In this document: piece after piece, positions 53,456 through 61,860 of the stretch
Layout: every line of letters starts with the position of its first letter
Numbering within the stretch: position 1 is the stretch's first letter
The notes under the pieces: model-generated
Database searches by the model: none
What the model was told of the DNA's origin: nothing
Seen by the model: only the letters and a program-made list of their open reading frames with translations
Program-made: the position numbers and the translations under genes
Source of the DNA: Synechococcus sp. LA31
GTDB lineage: Bacteria > Cyanobacteriota > Cyanobacteriia > PCC-6307 > Cyanobiaceae
Assembly: GCF_018502385.1 (NCBI RefSeq)
Contig: NZ_CP075523.1
Location: 1 to 64,000, forward strand
Reading direction: 5' to 3'
DNA: 64,000 nt

Positions 53456-56400
53456 ATGGCGGAGCAACACCAACGCACGCGTGACGCCATGTTGGTTGTT
53501 GCCGAATGCCGTTGGCTTCTGCTCCCGATCCCCAAGGTCGCATCCACGTTGCTCAAGCGTCTTGCGGTGATCGCAGCAGGCCGGGATCCAGCCGAGTTGG
53601 CGGTGTTGGGTGAAACCCGTCCGGCCCTGGCGATCCACCGCGCTGATGTGCATGGATTGCCGTCGCTTGCTGCGTTGCCCTCTGCTGAAGCCGAGGCACT
53701 GCTGGCCGATCCCCATGGCCTGCGGCTTGCGGTTACCCGGCATCCCGGCGAGCGCCTGTTGTCGTTCTGGCACGACAAGCTGCATCTCGCTGATCCGGCC
53801 TATGTGCCCCTCAATCAAGCGATCCAATCCAGGCGCGAACGCGCCGGTGCAGAACCGTGCCGATTCTCAGACTTTCTCATCTATCTCGATCAGCACTGGG
53901 AGCAGCTCCGAGGCGATGGCCATCTCTTGCCCCAATCCGAGTGGCTTGCTGATTCCACGCTGTTCAATCAGCATCTCGATCGCTCCGAGCTGGTCGATCG
54001 TTTGCCTGGGTTGCTCGGCTCACGGCTGCCCGCCCAGCGCCTCGAGCGCTTGCGTCAGGAGCTGCAGCTCTACGACCGTCAGCACCGCCAGCGGTTGAGC
54101 AAACGCTGGGAGAGCAGCTACGGCAAGGATGGTTTCCAGATTCTGGAGCGTCTCTATGCAGCCGATCTTGAGCGCTTTGGTTACACCCTTCCCCGTCGCC
54201 CTGGCGACAAGGTGAAACCCCTGGGCGCGGTGGATCTCGATGCACTGGTGGATCCCCTGCAGCAGTTGCGTGATCGCCATCGTCAGATCGCCGGCCTGCA
54301 GCAGCAGATCCTGGAGTTGCAGCTGGAGTTGCAGCGTCCATCCCTGCCCTCGCTCAGTCCGGCGCAAGGGCAGTGGCCGCCCCACAACACTCCGGAGGCA
54401 GGCCTCGGCCATCTCTACGACGCCCTCGCTCAGCAGCGTTTTCAGGAGGTGTTGGATCAGGCCTCGGGGCTCGAAGGGCATCCCCATGCCGGTGAGGTGG
54501 CCTATCTCGAAGGCCTGGCCAAGAAGGCCCTCGGGCAGCACGAGGCCTCCTTGCGCTGTTTTGAAGCCGCGCAGGCCCGCGGTTTTCTCACGCCCTATGT
54601 GCTGTTCAACGCCGGCAATGCCTGCCGCGTCCTGGGCAACACAGCCGAAGGTCTGCGGTTATACCGCGATGCCCTGGCGGTGTTTCCCCAGTTCAGTGAA
54701 TGTCGTCACAACCTGGCGCTTGCCCTGATCGAGGCCGCTGATCTTGAGGCTGCCGAACGGGAGCTGCGCCTGCTACTTCGTGATCAACCTGCTTACTTCC
54801 AGGCCGCGTTCTGCCTGGGCAACCTGCTGCGTGATCACCACCGGGAGCGCGAGGCGATCGAGGCCTTCCGCCTCTGCCTTCAGCATGCGCCCGCCTATGC
54901 CGATGCCTGGAACAACCTGGGCCTGGCCCAGGCCTCAGCAGGAGATCTGGAGGCGGCGATGGCCAGTTATCGCCATGCCCTCACCATCGACTCGCGCTTC
55001 AAGCCATCCCGCCAGAACCTCTCCCAGGCGTTGGTGCAAGCCAAGCGCCACGCCGAGGCCCTTGAGCAGTTTGAGCAGTTCGCCGCCCTGGAGCTGAGCA
55101 CCTATGAGCAGGTGATCGCCCTGCAGGGACGGATGAACTGTCTGCTCGAGCTGGATCGTTACGACGATGCCCTCGCCCTCGCTGACAGTGAGAGCGACGA
55201 GCGGGTGCGGCTGATGAGCCGCCTGCACGTGTTGCCGGTGCTGTTTGCCACCGACGAGCAGGTGGCGTCGGTGCGGCAGCGCTGGGCCGACGACGCTCGC
55301 AGCTTGTATGACCTGTTGGAGGGGATCGATCAAGCCGACGCCGCCTGGGAAACCCTCTATGCCCACGCCTGGTCGCTTACCAATTTCTATCTCGCTTATC
55401 AGATGGACGACGACCGTCCCTTGCAGGAGCTCTATGCCGGCATCCTCGATCGCATCCTGCGCCCGAAGCTGGGGGCCTTCATGCAACCCCTGCCCCAGCG
55501 CGATCCGGCCGATCCCCGCCCCCTGCGCGTGGGGGTGATCTCGCCCCACCTCCACAACCACAATGGCGCCATCTGGTGTCTGGGCTGGCTGGAGGGAATC
55601 GCCGGGAATCCTGGCTACGAGATTGTCAGTTACAACCTGGCCGAACGGGTGGATTCCGGCACCCAGCGCTTTGCTGCGCTGGGTCTGCAGCGCCATCTGC
55701 CGTTGCGCGCCGAGAATCCGGAGCCGATGCTGCAGCAGATCCTCGATGATCAGCTCGATCTGCTGATCTTCACCGATATCGGCATGCACCCCGCCAGCAA
55801 GGTGACCTCCGTGTTGCAGTTAGCACCGGTGCAGGCCCAGGGCTGGGGCCATCCGATCAGCAGCGGGTCCCGCACCATGCACTACTACCTGTCGGGGGCG
55901 GGCATGGAGCCTGACGGCAATGAGGCCCACTACAGCGAAACCCTCTACCGGCTGCCAGGCACTGGCCTCAACTACGAAACCCCGGCCGCCCTCCACGACG
56001 GCCAGCTGCTGTTCGACAAGTTCGATCTTCCCCGCGATCGCCCGATCCTCAACTCCCTGCAGAGCACGTTCAAATACCTGCCGCGCAACGACTGGACCTT
56101 TGCCGAAATCGCCAAGCGCCACCCCGAGGCATTCATCGTGCTGGTTGGTCACATGGGCAGCGGAGGCATCGCTGAACGCCTGTTCGAACGCCTGCGTCCC
56201 CATTTCGAGCAGCGCGACCTGGTGATTGAGGAACATCTGCGCATCCTGCCCCGGCTCGATTACGGCGATTTCATGGGCTTGTTCTCCATCAGCCACCACA
56301 CGATCGACACGATCGACTGGAATGGCGGCAACAGCTCCTTGCAATCGTTCTCCCTCGACTGTCCGGTGGTCACCCTGCCCACCGCCTTCATGCGCGGGCG

Positions 56401-56668
56401 CCATACGGTGTCGATGCTCGAGGTGCTCGAGCTTCCTGAGCTGATCGCCAGCAACGTCGACGACTACATCGCCATCTCTAGCCGCCTGCTCGACGACGAA
56501 GCGTTCTACAAGGCGATGCGCAGTGCCATCGCAGAACGCAAGCAGCGGCTGTTCCACGACAAGCGTGTGGCGGAGGCGTTTCAGGTGGCCGTGGAAACCA
56601 TGTGCCGGCAAACGCCCGCAGTGGGTCAGCAACCCGCAGAGGTGTTGCCTCTGGCCATGGCCGCCTGA
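53456..56668 (+). CDS. Sulfotransferase - TPR - SPINDLY/OGT-like (GT41) glycosyltransferase fusion
   Basis: 1,070 residues in three parts. Residues about 15-240 form a sulfotransferase family 2-like domain with a PAPS 5'-phosphate loop (LLLPIPKVASTLLKRLA) and 3'-phosphate motif (LAVTRHPGERLLSFW). Residues about 315-550 are TPR repeats (YVLFNAGNACRVLGNTAEGL, ADAWNNLGLAQASAGDLEAA). Residues about 690-1055 match bacterial SPINDLY-type O-GlcNAc transferases (LRVGVISPHLHNHNGAIWCL, QGWGHPISSGSRTMHYYLSG, FKYLPRNDWTFAEIAKRHPE, IDWNGGNSSLQSF, PVVTLPTAFMRGRHT). No signal peptide, so cytosolic. It is the first gene of a four-gene operon and divergent from the adhesin, its likely target (inference). GTG 53453 is an alternative start. 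Confidence 0.85.
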   Translation: MAEQHQRTRDAMLVVAECRWLLLPIPKVASTLLKRLAVIAAGRDPAELAVLGETRPALAIHRADVHGLPSLAALPSAEAEALLADPHGLRLAVTRHPGERLLSFWHDKLHLADPAYVPLNQAIQSRRERAGAEPCRFSDFLIYLDQHWEQLRGDGHLLPQSEWLADSTLFNQHLDRSELVDRLPGLLGSRLPAQRLERLRQELQLYDRQHRQRLSKRWESSYGKDGFQILERLYAADLERFGYTLPRRPGDKVKPLGAVDLDALVDPLQQLRDRHRQIAGLQQQILELQLELQRPSLPSLSPAQGQWPPHNTPEAGLGHLYDALAQQRFQEVLDQASGLEGHPHAGEVAYLEGLAKKALGQHEASLRCFEAAQARGFLTPYVLFNAGNACRVLGNTAEGLRLYRDALAVFPQFSECRHNLALALIEAADLEAAERELRLLLRDQPAYFQAAFCLGNLLRDHHREREAIEAFRLCLQHAPAYADAWNNLGLAQASAGDLEAAMASYRHALTIDSRFKPSRQNLSQALVQAKRHAEALEQFEQFAALELSTYEQVIALQGRMNCLLELDRYDDALALADSESDERVRLMSRLHVLPVLFATDEQVASVRQRWADDARSLYDLLEGIDQADAAWETLYAHAWSLTNFYLAYQMDDDRPLQELYAGILDRILRPKLGAFMQPLPQRDPADPRPLRVGVISPHLHNHNGAIWCLGWLEGIAGNPGYEIVSYNLAERVDSGTQRFAALGLQRHLPLRAENPEPMLQQILDDQLDLLIFTDIGMHPASKVTSVLQLAPVQAQGWGHPISSGSRTMHYYLSGAGMEPDGNEAHYSETLYRLPGTGLNYETPAALHDGQLLFDKFDLPRDRPILNSLQSTFKYLPRNDWTFAEIAKRHPEAFIVLVGHMGSGGIAERLFERLRPHFEQRDLVIEEHLRILPRLDYGDFMGLFSISHHTIDTIDWNGGNSSLQSFSLDCPVVTLPTAFMRGRHTVSMLEVLELPELIASNVDDYIAISSRLLDDEAFYKAMRSAIAERKQRLFHDKRVAEAFQVAVETMCRQTPAVGQQPAEVLPLAMAA

Positions 56669-56673
56669 TCTTC

Positions 56674-57561
56674 ATGCTCAGCCTTCAACCCTCGGATCCT
56701 CTCCCAGGCTTGCGTGTGCGCACCAATGCCGATTGGGCGGCGGTGCAGCAGGCGATGCAAGCCGGCGCCTCGCTCAGCCCCCTGCTCTCCCTCGGCGATG
56801 ATGCGGGTTTGGTGTGGATTCCCAAGAATGGCTGCTCCAGCCTGAAGCGGGCCTGGCTGCAGCTGCGCTTTGGGGTGATGGCCAACGACGCGCTGCTTGA
56901 TGATGTGCATGGGGCCGTGCAAGTGCACAACCACTGGCTCAGGCCTGAAGAACGCAAAGCCGTGGCCCAGCACAGGGCCATCGTCGCCATTTGGCGCGAT
57001 CCGATTGATCGCTTTGTGTCGGCCTGCCGAAGCCATCTGGTGGAGCTCACCACCGGCCGGATTGTGGTCAAGCTGTGCAGTCACGCTGGTGGCGATGAGG
57101 AAGCGCTGCAGGCGTCGTTGCAGTTCCATCAGCAACTGTTCAGTCGGCATGGCGTCAGCAGCTTCAGTGATGACGCTGATCCTGTGGCTGTGATGAATCA
57201 GGTGGCGCAGCAGCTCCCCGCCTGGATCCCGTGCCACGTCGATTGGAGCCACCACACCCTGCCGCAGGTGAGCTTCCTGGGGGGTGATCCCTCGGATTAC
57301 TCCACAATCCTGGGCATGGAGCAGATCCAGGGCCTGATCAGCCATTGGGCCCAGGCCTCCGGTGTGGCCCTCGACCTGGCGCCCCAGCACGTCTCCCAGC
57401 CCCTGGAGGCCGCCGATCCCTGGAGACGGTTGCGCCGCGACCAGCTCACCTCGGAGGCCCTTGCGACGCTGGAGCAGTTTTATGCCGCCGATTGGGCTTT
57501 TCTGGAATTAGCCCAGCAGCAACTGGGCGCCTGGCCGGCTCAGCAGCGCGAGGTGGCATGA
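56674..57561 (+). CDS. Sulfotransferase family 2-like protein
   Basis: 295 residues, ATG 56674, five bases after the fusion gene. The PAPS-binding loop is GLVWIPKNGCSSLKRAWLQL and the 3'-phosphate motif is AIWRDPIDRFVSACRSHL. The C-terminal part (SFLGGDPSDYSTILGMEQIQ, LEQFYAADWAFLELAQQQLG) follows the bacterial family 2 pattern. These enzymes move sulfate from PAPS to a sugar or other hydroxyl. It is predicted cytosolic. The stop overlaps the next gene by four bases. The target could be a glycan made by the neighbouring enzymes (inference). Confidence 0.8.
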   Translation: MLSLQPSDPLPGLRVRTNADWAAVQQAMQAGASLSPLLSLGDDAGLVWIPKNGCSSLKRAWLQLRFGVMANDALLDDVHGAVQVHNHWLRPEERKAVAQHRAIVAIWRDPIDRFVSACRSHLVELTTGRIVVKLCSHAGGDEEALQASLQFHQQLFSRHGVSSFSDDADPVAVMNQVAQQLPAWIPCHVDWSHHTLPQVSFLGGDPSDYSTILGMEQIQGLISHWAQASGVALDLAPQHVSQPLEAADPWRRLRRDQLTSEALATLEQFYAADWAFLELAQQQLGAWPAQQREVA

Positions 57562-58466
57562 GAGGCATCCCGGCCTTTCCACCGTTGTTGCGTGATCGCC
57601 CGGAAGCGGAACGGCAGCAATGGGTCCGCTGGGTGCTGGGTAGCCACAGCGATCAGTTCCTGCCGGAGATGGTTGCTGCGGTGGATGCGATGGAGCGGGA
57701 CGATCCGATTGCCCTGGGCCAAACCGTGGTAGCCCCTGGAGCCCGAGGCGATGACCTTGTCGTCATCGCCTGTCAGCGCGGTCGCCACTGTGTGGTGTTC
57801 GACCAGCCGTTGCCCTGTCGTGTCGTGTTGTTCGACTGGACCGGGGAGGGCCTTGAGCCAGGCAGTAATCCCCAAGGCATTGATGTCATCAGCGTGGCGA
57901 CCGAATGCAAGGGGCATTTGATGGAGGAAGCCTGGCGGCGTCTCGGTTCTCCGGCCTCTGGTCACTACATGGGTTTCATTGACGATGATGTGTTGCTGCG
58001 CAGCAGCGACATCCACACGCTGCTGGCGGTTGCGCGTATCCATCAACTCAGTGCGGCCCAGCCGGCGGTGAGTTTCACCAGTTCCCTCTGCCGCGAATAC
58101 GGCTGGCTCCGCCAACGGGCCGGAAGCAGCCTGCATCGGGTGCCGATCGTGGAAATCATGGCTCCCTTCATTCGAGCTGATCTTCTGGATCTCGCGATCC
58201 CGTTTCTCCGTGGCGTGCGCAGTGGCTATGGCCTGGATCGTTTTGCCTTGCCCCTCTGTGCCGATCACCTCGGCGCCTGGCGGTTTGCGGCCGTTGATCT
58301 CACGCCGTTGTCCCATGTGCGCGTGTTTGGTTCACTCGAAAAGCGTTTCACCAATGGTTTGCTCAGCAAGGAGGAGGAGTTGCTGATCCGTCAGCGGTTG
58401 ATGCTGGCGATGGGTTTTGATGTGGATCAAGTGCTTTATGGACGACTGGAGGGGGCAGCGAACTGA
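57558..58466 (+). CDS. Glycosyltransferase-like protein with a DDD motif
   Basis: 302 residues, ATG 57558 overlapping the previous stop (ATGA). The centre has SGHYMGFIDDDVLLRSSDIH, like the metal-binding DXD motif of GT-A glycosyltransferases, and RSGYGLDRFALPLCADHLGA downstream, similar to proteins of the DUF707 type. The N-terminal 60 residues are helical. No membrane helix is seen. The function as a glycosyltransferase is inferred from the motif and neighbours; sugar and acceptor are unknown. Confidence 0.6.
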   Translation: MRGIPAFPPLLRDRPEAERQQWVRWVLGSHSDQFLPEMVAAVDAMERDDPIALGQTVVAPGARGDDLVVIACQRGRHCVVFDQPLPCRVVLFDWTGEGLEPGSNPQGIDVISVATECKGHLMEEAWRRLGSPASGHYMGFIDDDVLLRSSDIHTLLAVARIHQLSAAQPAVSFTSSLCREYGWLRQRAGSSLHRVPIVEIMAPFIRADLLDLAIPFLRGVRSGYGLDRFALPLCADHLGAWRFAAVDLTPLSHVRVFGSLEKRFTNGLLSKEEELLIRQRLMLAMGFDVDQVLYGRLEGAAN

Positions 58467-59194
58467 TGACGGAGACTTCTCCTCTTTCTGTCAGCTTTGC
58501 TGCGGCTGCTGAATCTTCGGGTAGTGATAAGTTTCATCAGCATGGTTATCACCGCTTTTATCCCCGTCATCTTGATCGCTTTCGCCACCGGAAGGGGAAT
58601 CTCGTGGAGATCGGTGTTGATGAAGGTAAAAGCCTGCAGCTTTGGCGCCAGTACTTACCAAACGCATTTCTTCATGGTGTCGATATTGGGATGGAAGGCG
58701 AAGGAGATCGCTTCCTGGTTCATCGCTGTGATCAGGGCGATCCTGGCCAGTTGCGAGTGGTTGCTGAGCGAATCGGGGCTGCTTTCGCGATCATCGATGA
58801 TGGATCCCATATTCCCGAGCATCAATTGCTCACGTTTGATCTCTTTTTTAGCGCTGTGCTGGAACCCGGAGGGGTTTATATCCTGGAAGATATCGAGGTT
58901 TCGTACTGGCGGCGTGGAGTTCTCTACGGCTATCCAACCCGGTACGGGCTGCATTATTCACGCACTCTGATGGCGGCCATGAAGCTGTTGGTGGACTGGC
59001 TGAATCGTGAATTCCTCTCTGATGCGGATCGCTCTGTGTTGTCCACACGGTTGCAAGACGCAGGATTGAGCATTGCAACCTGTCATCAGGTAGCCTCAAT
59101 TGAATTTGCGCAGAACTGTGTGATTCTGCGGAAGCGCGAGCCGTGGGAGCAGGCTTTTGATGGACGGCCCTATCAGTTTTCTGAGTACGTATAG
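58466..59194 (+). CDS. Class I SAM-dependent methyltransferase (sugar O-methyltransferase-like)
   Basis: 242 residues, ATG 58466 one base into the previous stop (TGATG). It shows the start pattern SSGSDKFHQHGYHRFYPRHL, SAM motif I NLVEIGVDEGKSLQLWRQYL, PNAFLHGVDIG, and the acidic FAIIDDGSHIPEHQ, as in metal-dependent macrolide sugar O-methyltransferases such as MycE. It would methylate a sugar hydroxyl. Its GC content is visibly lower than upstream genes, hinting at separate acquisition. It is the last gene of the operon. Confidence 0.75.
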   Translation: MTETSPLSVSFAAAAESSGSDKFHQHGYHRFYPRHLDRFRHRKGNLVEIGVDEGKSLQLWRQYLPNAFLHGVDIGMEGEGDRFLVHRCDQGDPGQLRVVAERIGAAFAIIDDGSHIPEHQLLTFDLFFSAVLEPGGVYILEDIEVSYWRRGVLYGYPTRYGLHYSRTLMAAMKLLVDWLNREFLSDADRSVLSTRLQDAGLSIATCHQVASIEFAQNCVILRKREPWEQAFDGRPYQFSEYV

Positions 59195-59235
59195 GGGCCA
59201 AGCACGGATTTCTATTGCAGTTCAGTCGAGATTTC

Positions 59236-60063
59236 TCATGCTGGTGCAGAGCCAAACCGCTCATAAAACCAGCCATACCGCTGGCGAATCCAGTCGCAGA
59301 GGTGTGCGCATAGTACCTCTTCTCCGCGGCTCGGTTGAGGCTCTACCTTTCGACGGATTGTGTGATCGCCGAACACGCCATACACCTCATCATCTTCCAC
59401 CGTGATTTGCTCCACATTGTTGAAATCGTGGTCTTCGTAAGACGGCAACCCCAGGTAGGCATAAAAGCGTTCCAGCTCTTGGCCGGGGTTGGCACAGAGA
59501 TCCTCATAGCGAATGAACAACATCTGCTGATCGATGCCATGACGCAGGATCTCCAGTAGCCGCTCCATCGCCAGCCCCACTGGTGGCGTCACCACCCAAT
59601 GATCCAGGCGTTTCTCCAGGCTGGTGTTCAACATCTCGCTGTGGTTCACCAGGCCTGGATCCCGCAGCGTGGCCTTGCGGTAATTACGTTCCATCGAGCA
59701 GAGAATGTCCACCGGATCGCGCAGCATGCACACGATCTTTGGGTTTGGATAAAAGGCATCCAAAAACGTGTAGTGCACCCCCCAACCGCGGCTTTTGTCC
59801 AGGAGCCAAGGCTTGCTTGTCAGCGCCGAGGCATAGCCCTCCAGCCCGCCGCGGCAGAATCCGATGAAGGCCCGCTCCATTTCATCGCGGTTTTGCGCTT
59901 TGAATTCCTCGCCCCGGCTGAACTGGCTTCGGGCTGTGTAGAGGAGATCCAGCAACCCCGATGTCGGTGTCACATGAAACTCGGGATTCTGCCCCACGAT
60001 GTTGCTGAGCAACGTCGACCCTGAGCGCGGCAACGACGACTGAAAAGCGATCCGCGGCGGCAT
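59236..60063 (-). CDS. Sulfotransferase family protein
   Basis: 275 residues. The PAPS loop is FQSSLPRSGSTLLSNIVGQN and the 3'-phosphate motif is IVCMLRDPVDILCSMERNYR. LFIRYEDLCANPGQELERFY and the C-terminal WIRQRYGWFYERFG are typical of bacterial sulfotransferase_1/3 types. It is convergent with the methyltransferase gene (41-base gap), on its own promoter. It differs from the two family 2-like enzymes upstream, giving three sulfotransferase domains within 6.6 kb. Confidence 0.85.
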   Translation of the reverse strand: MPPRIAFQSSLPRSGSTLLSNIVGQNPEFHVTPTSGLLDLLYTARSQFSRGEEFKAQNRDEMERAFIGFCRGGLEGYASALTSKPWLLDKSRGWGVHYTFLDAFYPNPKIVCMLRDPVDILCSMERNYRKATLRDPGLVNHSEMLNTSLEKRLDHWVVTPPVGLAMERLLEILRHGIDQQMLFIRYEDLCANPGQELERFYAYLGLPSYEDHDFNNVEQITVEDDEVYGVFGDHTIRRKVEPQPSRGEEVLCAHLCDWIRQRYGWFYERFGSAPA

Positions 60064-60105
60064 GGGTGGTGTGGTTCTTAACCCATCATCGCTCTTAAAG
60101 GCGAT

Positions 60106-60381
60106 TCAGTGGCTTGCCATGCCCCTGCCTTGAGCTAGGGGACGTTGTTCGTGCTCAAATCGAGTCGTGATTTGCGTGAGCAAAGCCCGTTCGGCTGCCC
60201 ATTGATCGCCGGTAACGGTCATCAGCAGCACACTCAGCTCCACCGGGTTTGTTGATACCGTGGTCTCGACCCCTTGGATGGCCGGTGCTCTTTGCCGATG
60301 CTCAGGGCTTGGCGCACCCTCTTGGATAGGGAAGCCGCGCATGCTTGCCCACGCAGATGCTGTTGAGCCCACCGATTTCAT
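60106..60381 (-). CDS. Small hypothetical protein, member of a local two-copy family
   Basis: 91 residues from ATG 60381 (78 from ATG 60342). The C-terminal part VELSVLLMTVTGDQWAAERA continues LLTQITTRFEHEQRPLAQG. It recurs at the right window edge as VELSVLLITHADD, then stop, WAAERALLTQIVARFERDQL. Conservation at residue level between the copies shows the frame is coding. I do not recognise the family. The start is uncertain because the N-terminal region is not shared in the visible part. Confidence 0.55.
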   Translation of the reverse strand: MKSVGSTASAWASMRGFPIQEGAPSPEHRQRAPAIQGVETTVSTNPVELSVLLMTVTGDQWAAERALLTQITTRFEHEQRPLAQGRGMASH

Positions 60382-60444
60382 TGAGGGAGCTGAAGCCGTA
60401 CTCCTTCAGTCCCCACATCGTTCCCGAAGTTATCTCGCGCATCT

Positions 60445-60660
60445 CTAATCCACCTGATTGGTCACGGGCCTGGCTGATCGGTACCCACTGAAAGATCGGT
60501 TGATCACCGTGGGCAAACTCGTGCAGGGGGTCTTGTAGTGGCTGGTTCTGGCAACGGGCGCTTCATCCCGTTGTGCATGGGCCGCTGCTGAGATCACCAC
60601 CATCCCAACCACGATGAGTGCCCGGCACAGCTTGGTGGCATTGCGGTGGGTGTTCGTCAT
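60445..60660 (-). CDS. Small secreted protein, 71 residues
   Basis: ATG 60660 opens a signal peptide (RALIVVGMVVISAAAHAQ) followed by a polar mature part of about 40 residues with a single Cys (SHYKTPCTSLPTVINRSFSG). I recognise no family. The clean signal peptide and position in a cluster of small secreted proteins support it; short length keeps confidence moderate. Confidence 0.5.
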   Translation of the reverse strand: MTNTHRNATKLCRALIVVGMVVISAAAHAQRDEAPVARTSHYKTPCTSLPTVINRSFSGYRSARPVTNQVD

Positions 60661-60824
60661 GGCTCGGAGGGCCTGGGCCCGGGCAGCTCTTGGATCCGCT
60701 CCATCTCAGCATCAACGCCGCACGGCGGTGCTTAGCGGATCGTGTTGCATCAGATCAGCGCAGCACTGTTGCCATCGCCGCTTGGCCGTGGCTATGGCCT
60801 GGATAGTGCTCAAGATCCCCTCCA

Positions 60825-61082
60825 ATGAAGTCTGTTGCGCTGTTGATGGCTGGAAGCCTCCTGGTTGGTAGTGGTTTCGGAATGCATGCCTCGGCCATGG
60901 AGCCGATTGTGCTGGCCACCACCACACCAGAGGTGCAGCAGCCTGTGGCTCAAGAACAGAACCACCTGCAGGCCGCGTCATCGGAGATGCGCCAGGGCGT
61001 CACGCGTGATGGCGATCTGCCGCTGGAATTCAAGAAGCCCACAGGCCCGAAGGCTCATCACGTGATCAATCTGAGCTTTTAG
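60825..61082 (+). CDS. Small secreted protein, 85 residues
   Basis: ATG 60825 opens a signal peptide (MKSVALLMAGSLLVGSGFGM, cleavage after HASA). The mature part is polar, without cysteines, rich in Gln/Glu/Pro (PEVQQPVAQEQNHLQAASSE) and ends FKKPTGPKAHHVINLSF. No known family is recognised. Its 3' end overlaps the convergent mlaD-like gene by 17 bases. Confidence 0.5.
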   Translation: MKSVALLMAGSLLVGSGFGMHASAMEPIVLATTTPEVQQPVAQEQNHLQAASSEMRQGVTRDGDLPLEFKKPTGPKAHHVINLSF

Positions 61083-61860
61083 GCGTTTCATCACTCAGCC
61101 CCAGCAGCTGCTGCACGGTTTGAAGAATCTTGCGGCTGCTGCTGGCCACGCGTTCGAGGTCTTGCAGTGTGCTGAGCAATAAGGGCTGGCTCTGTTGCAG
61201 GAGTTGCTGAGCTTGGCGGGAGGTTTGCTCGGCGCTGCTGCCGGTTGAACGCAGCTGTTGCAGTGTCTGCCGCAGCTGAGGTGTGGTGGTTGCCGTTTCC
61301 CGTTCTAGCGTGGAGGCCAGCTTGTTGATCCCGCGAAGGGTGGCGGGGATCTCATGGCTGGTGAGGCGCGTTGTGTTTTTGAGCGTCGCCAGCAGTTCGG
61401 TTTGCGTGTCGATCAAGCGATGCATCAGGTTGTTGATCGCCACGGGTTGCACATAGGGCAAGGTGCGCTCTGCCAATTTGGCGCCAGGTTCAGTGGCCTG
61501 TGGATCCGCGCTGATGATCACGAAGTGATCACCCACAACGCCTTCTTGGCCAAGGCTGGCCATGCTTTTGGGGCCAATCAGATCAGCATGCTGTTCTTGC
61601 ACCCGCAGGGTGACTTTCACCTTGGCATTGGGTTCGAGCTGTAGGGCCTGCACCTTGCCCACGGGGATGCCTGAAATGCGCACGTCCTGCCCGGAACGCA
61701 GCCCTTCGGCATTGCTGCTCAACAGATGCAACAACACCCAGCGTGTGCCCCATTGCTGTTCGCGTGCCATCCCCACCACCAACGCAACTGCCAGCACCAG
61801 GCCGGAACCCAAGAACACATAGCGCTCGCGGAGGCTGTTCGGGGGGATGGTGGGACTCAT
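61066..61860 (-). CDS. mlaD: MlaD-like (MCE domain) lipid transport protein
   Basis: 264 residues. One N-terminal membrane helix (YVFLGSGLVLAVALVVGMAR) is followed by an MCE domain (LLSSNAEGLRSGQDVRISGI, PVGKVQALQLEPNAKVKVTL, SLGQEGVVGDHFVIIS) and a long helical tail of Gln/Leu repeats (LRQTLQQLRSTGSSAEQTSR). MCE proteins form rings that shuttle phospholipids between membranes. ATG 61860 overlaps the upstream permease stop (ATGA); a longer upstream frame is in the permease gene. Confidence 0.87.
   Translation of the reverse strand: MSPTIPPNSLRERYVFLGSGLVLAVALVVGMAREQQWGTRWVLLHLLSSNAEGLRSGQDVRISGIPVGKVQALQLEPNAKVKVTLRVQEQHADLIGPKSMASLGQEGVVGDHFVIISADPQATEPGAKLAERTLPYVQPVAINNLMHRLIDTQTELLATLKNTTRLTSHEIPATLRGINKLASTLERETATTTPQLRQTLQQLRSTGSSAEQTSRQAQQLLQQSQPLLLSTLQDLERVASSSRKILQTVQQLLGLSDETPKSSD

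Noticed and set aside
60614..60871. Plus-strand frame of 85 codons
   Set aside because: Arg/Cys/Trp-rich, overlaps two better small genes with signal peptides, and has no recognisable feature.
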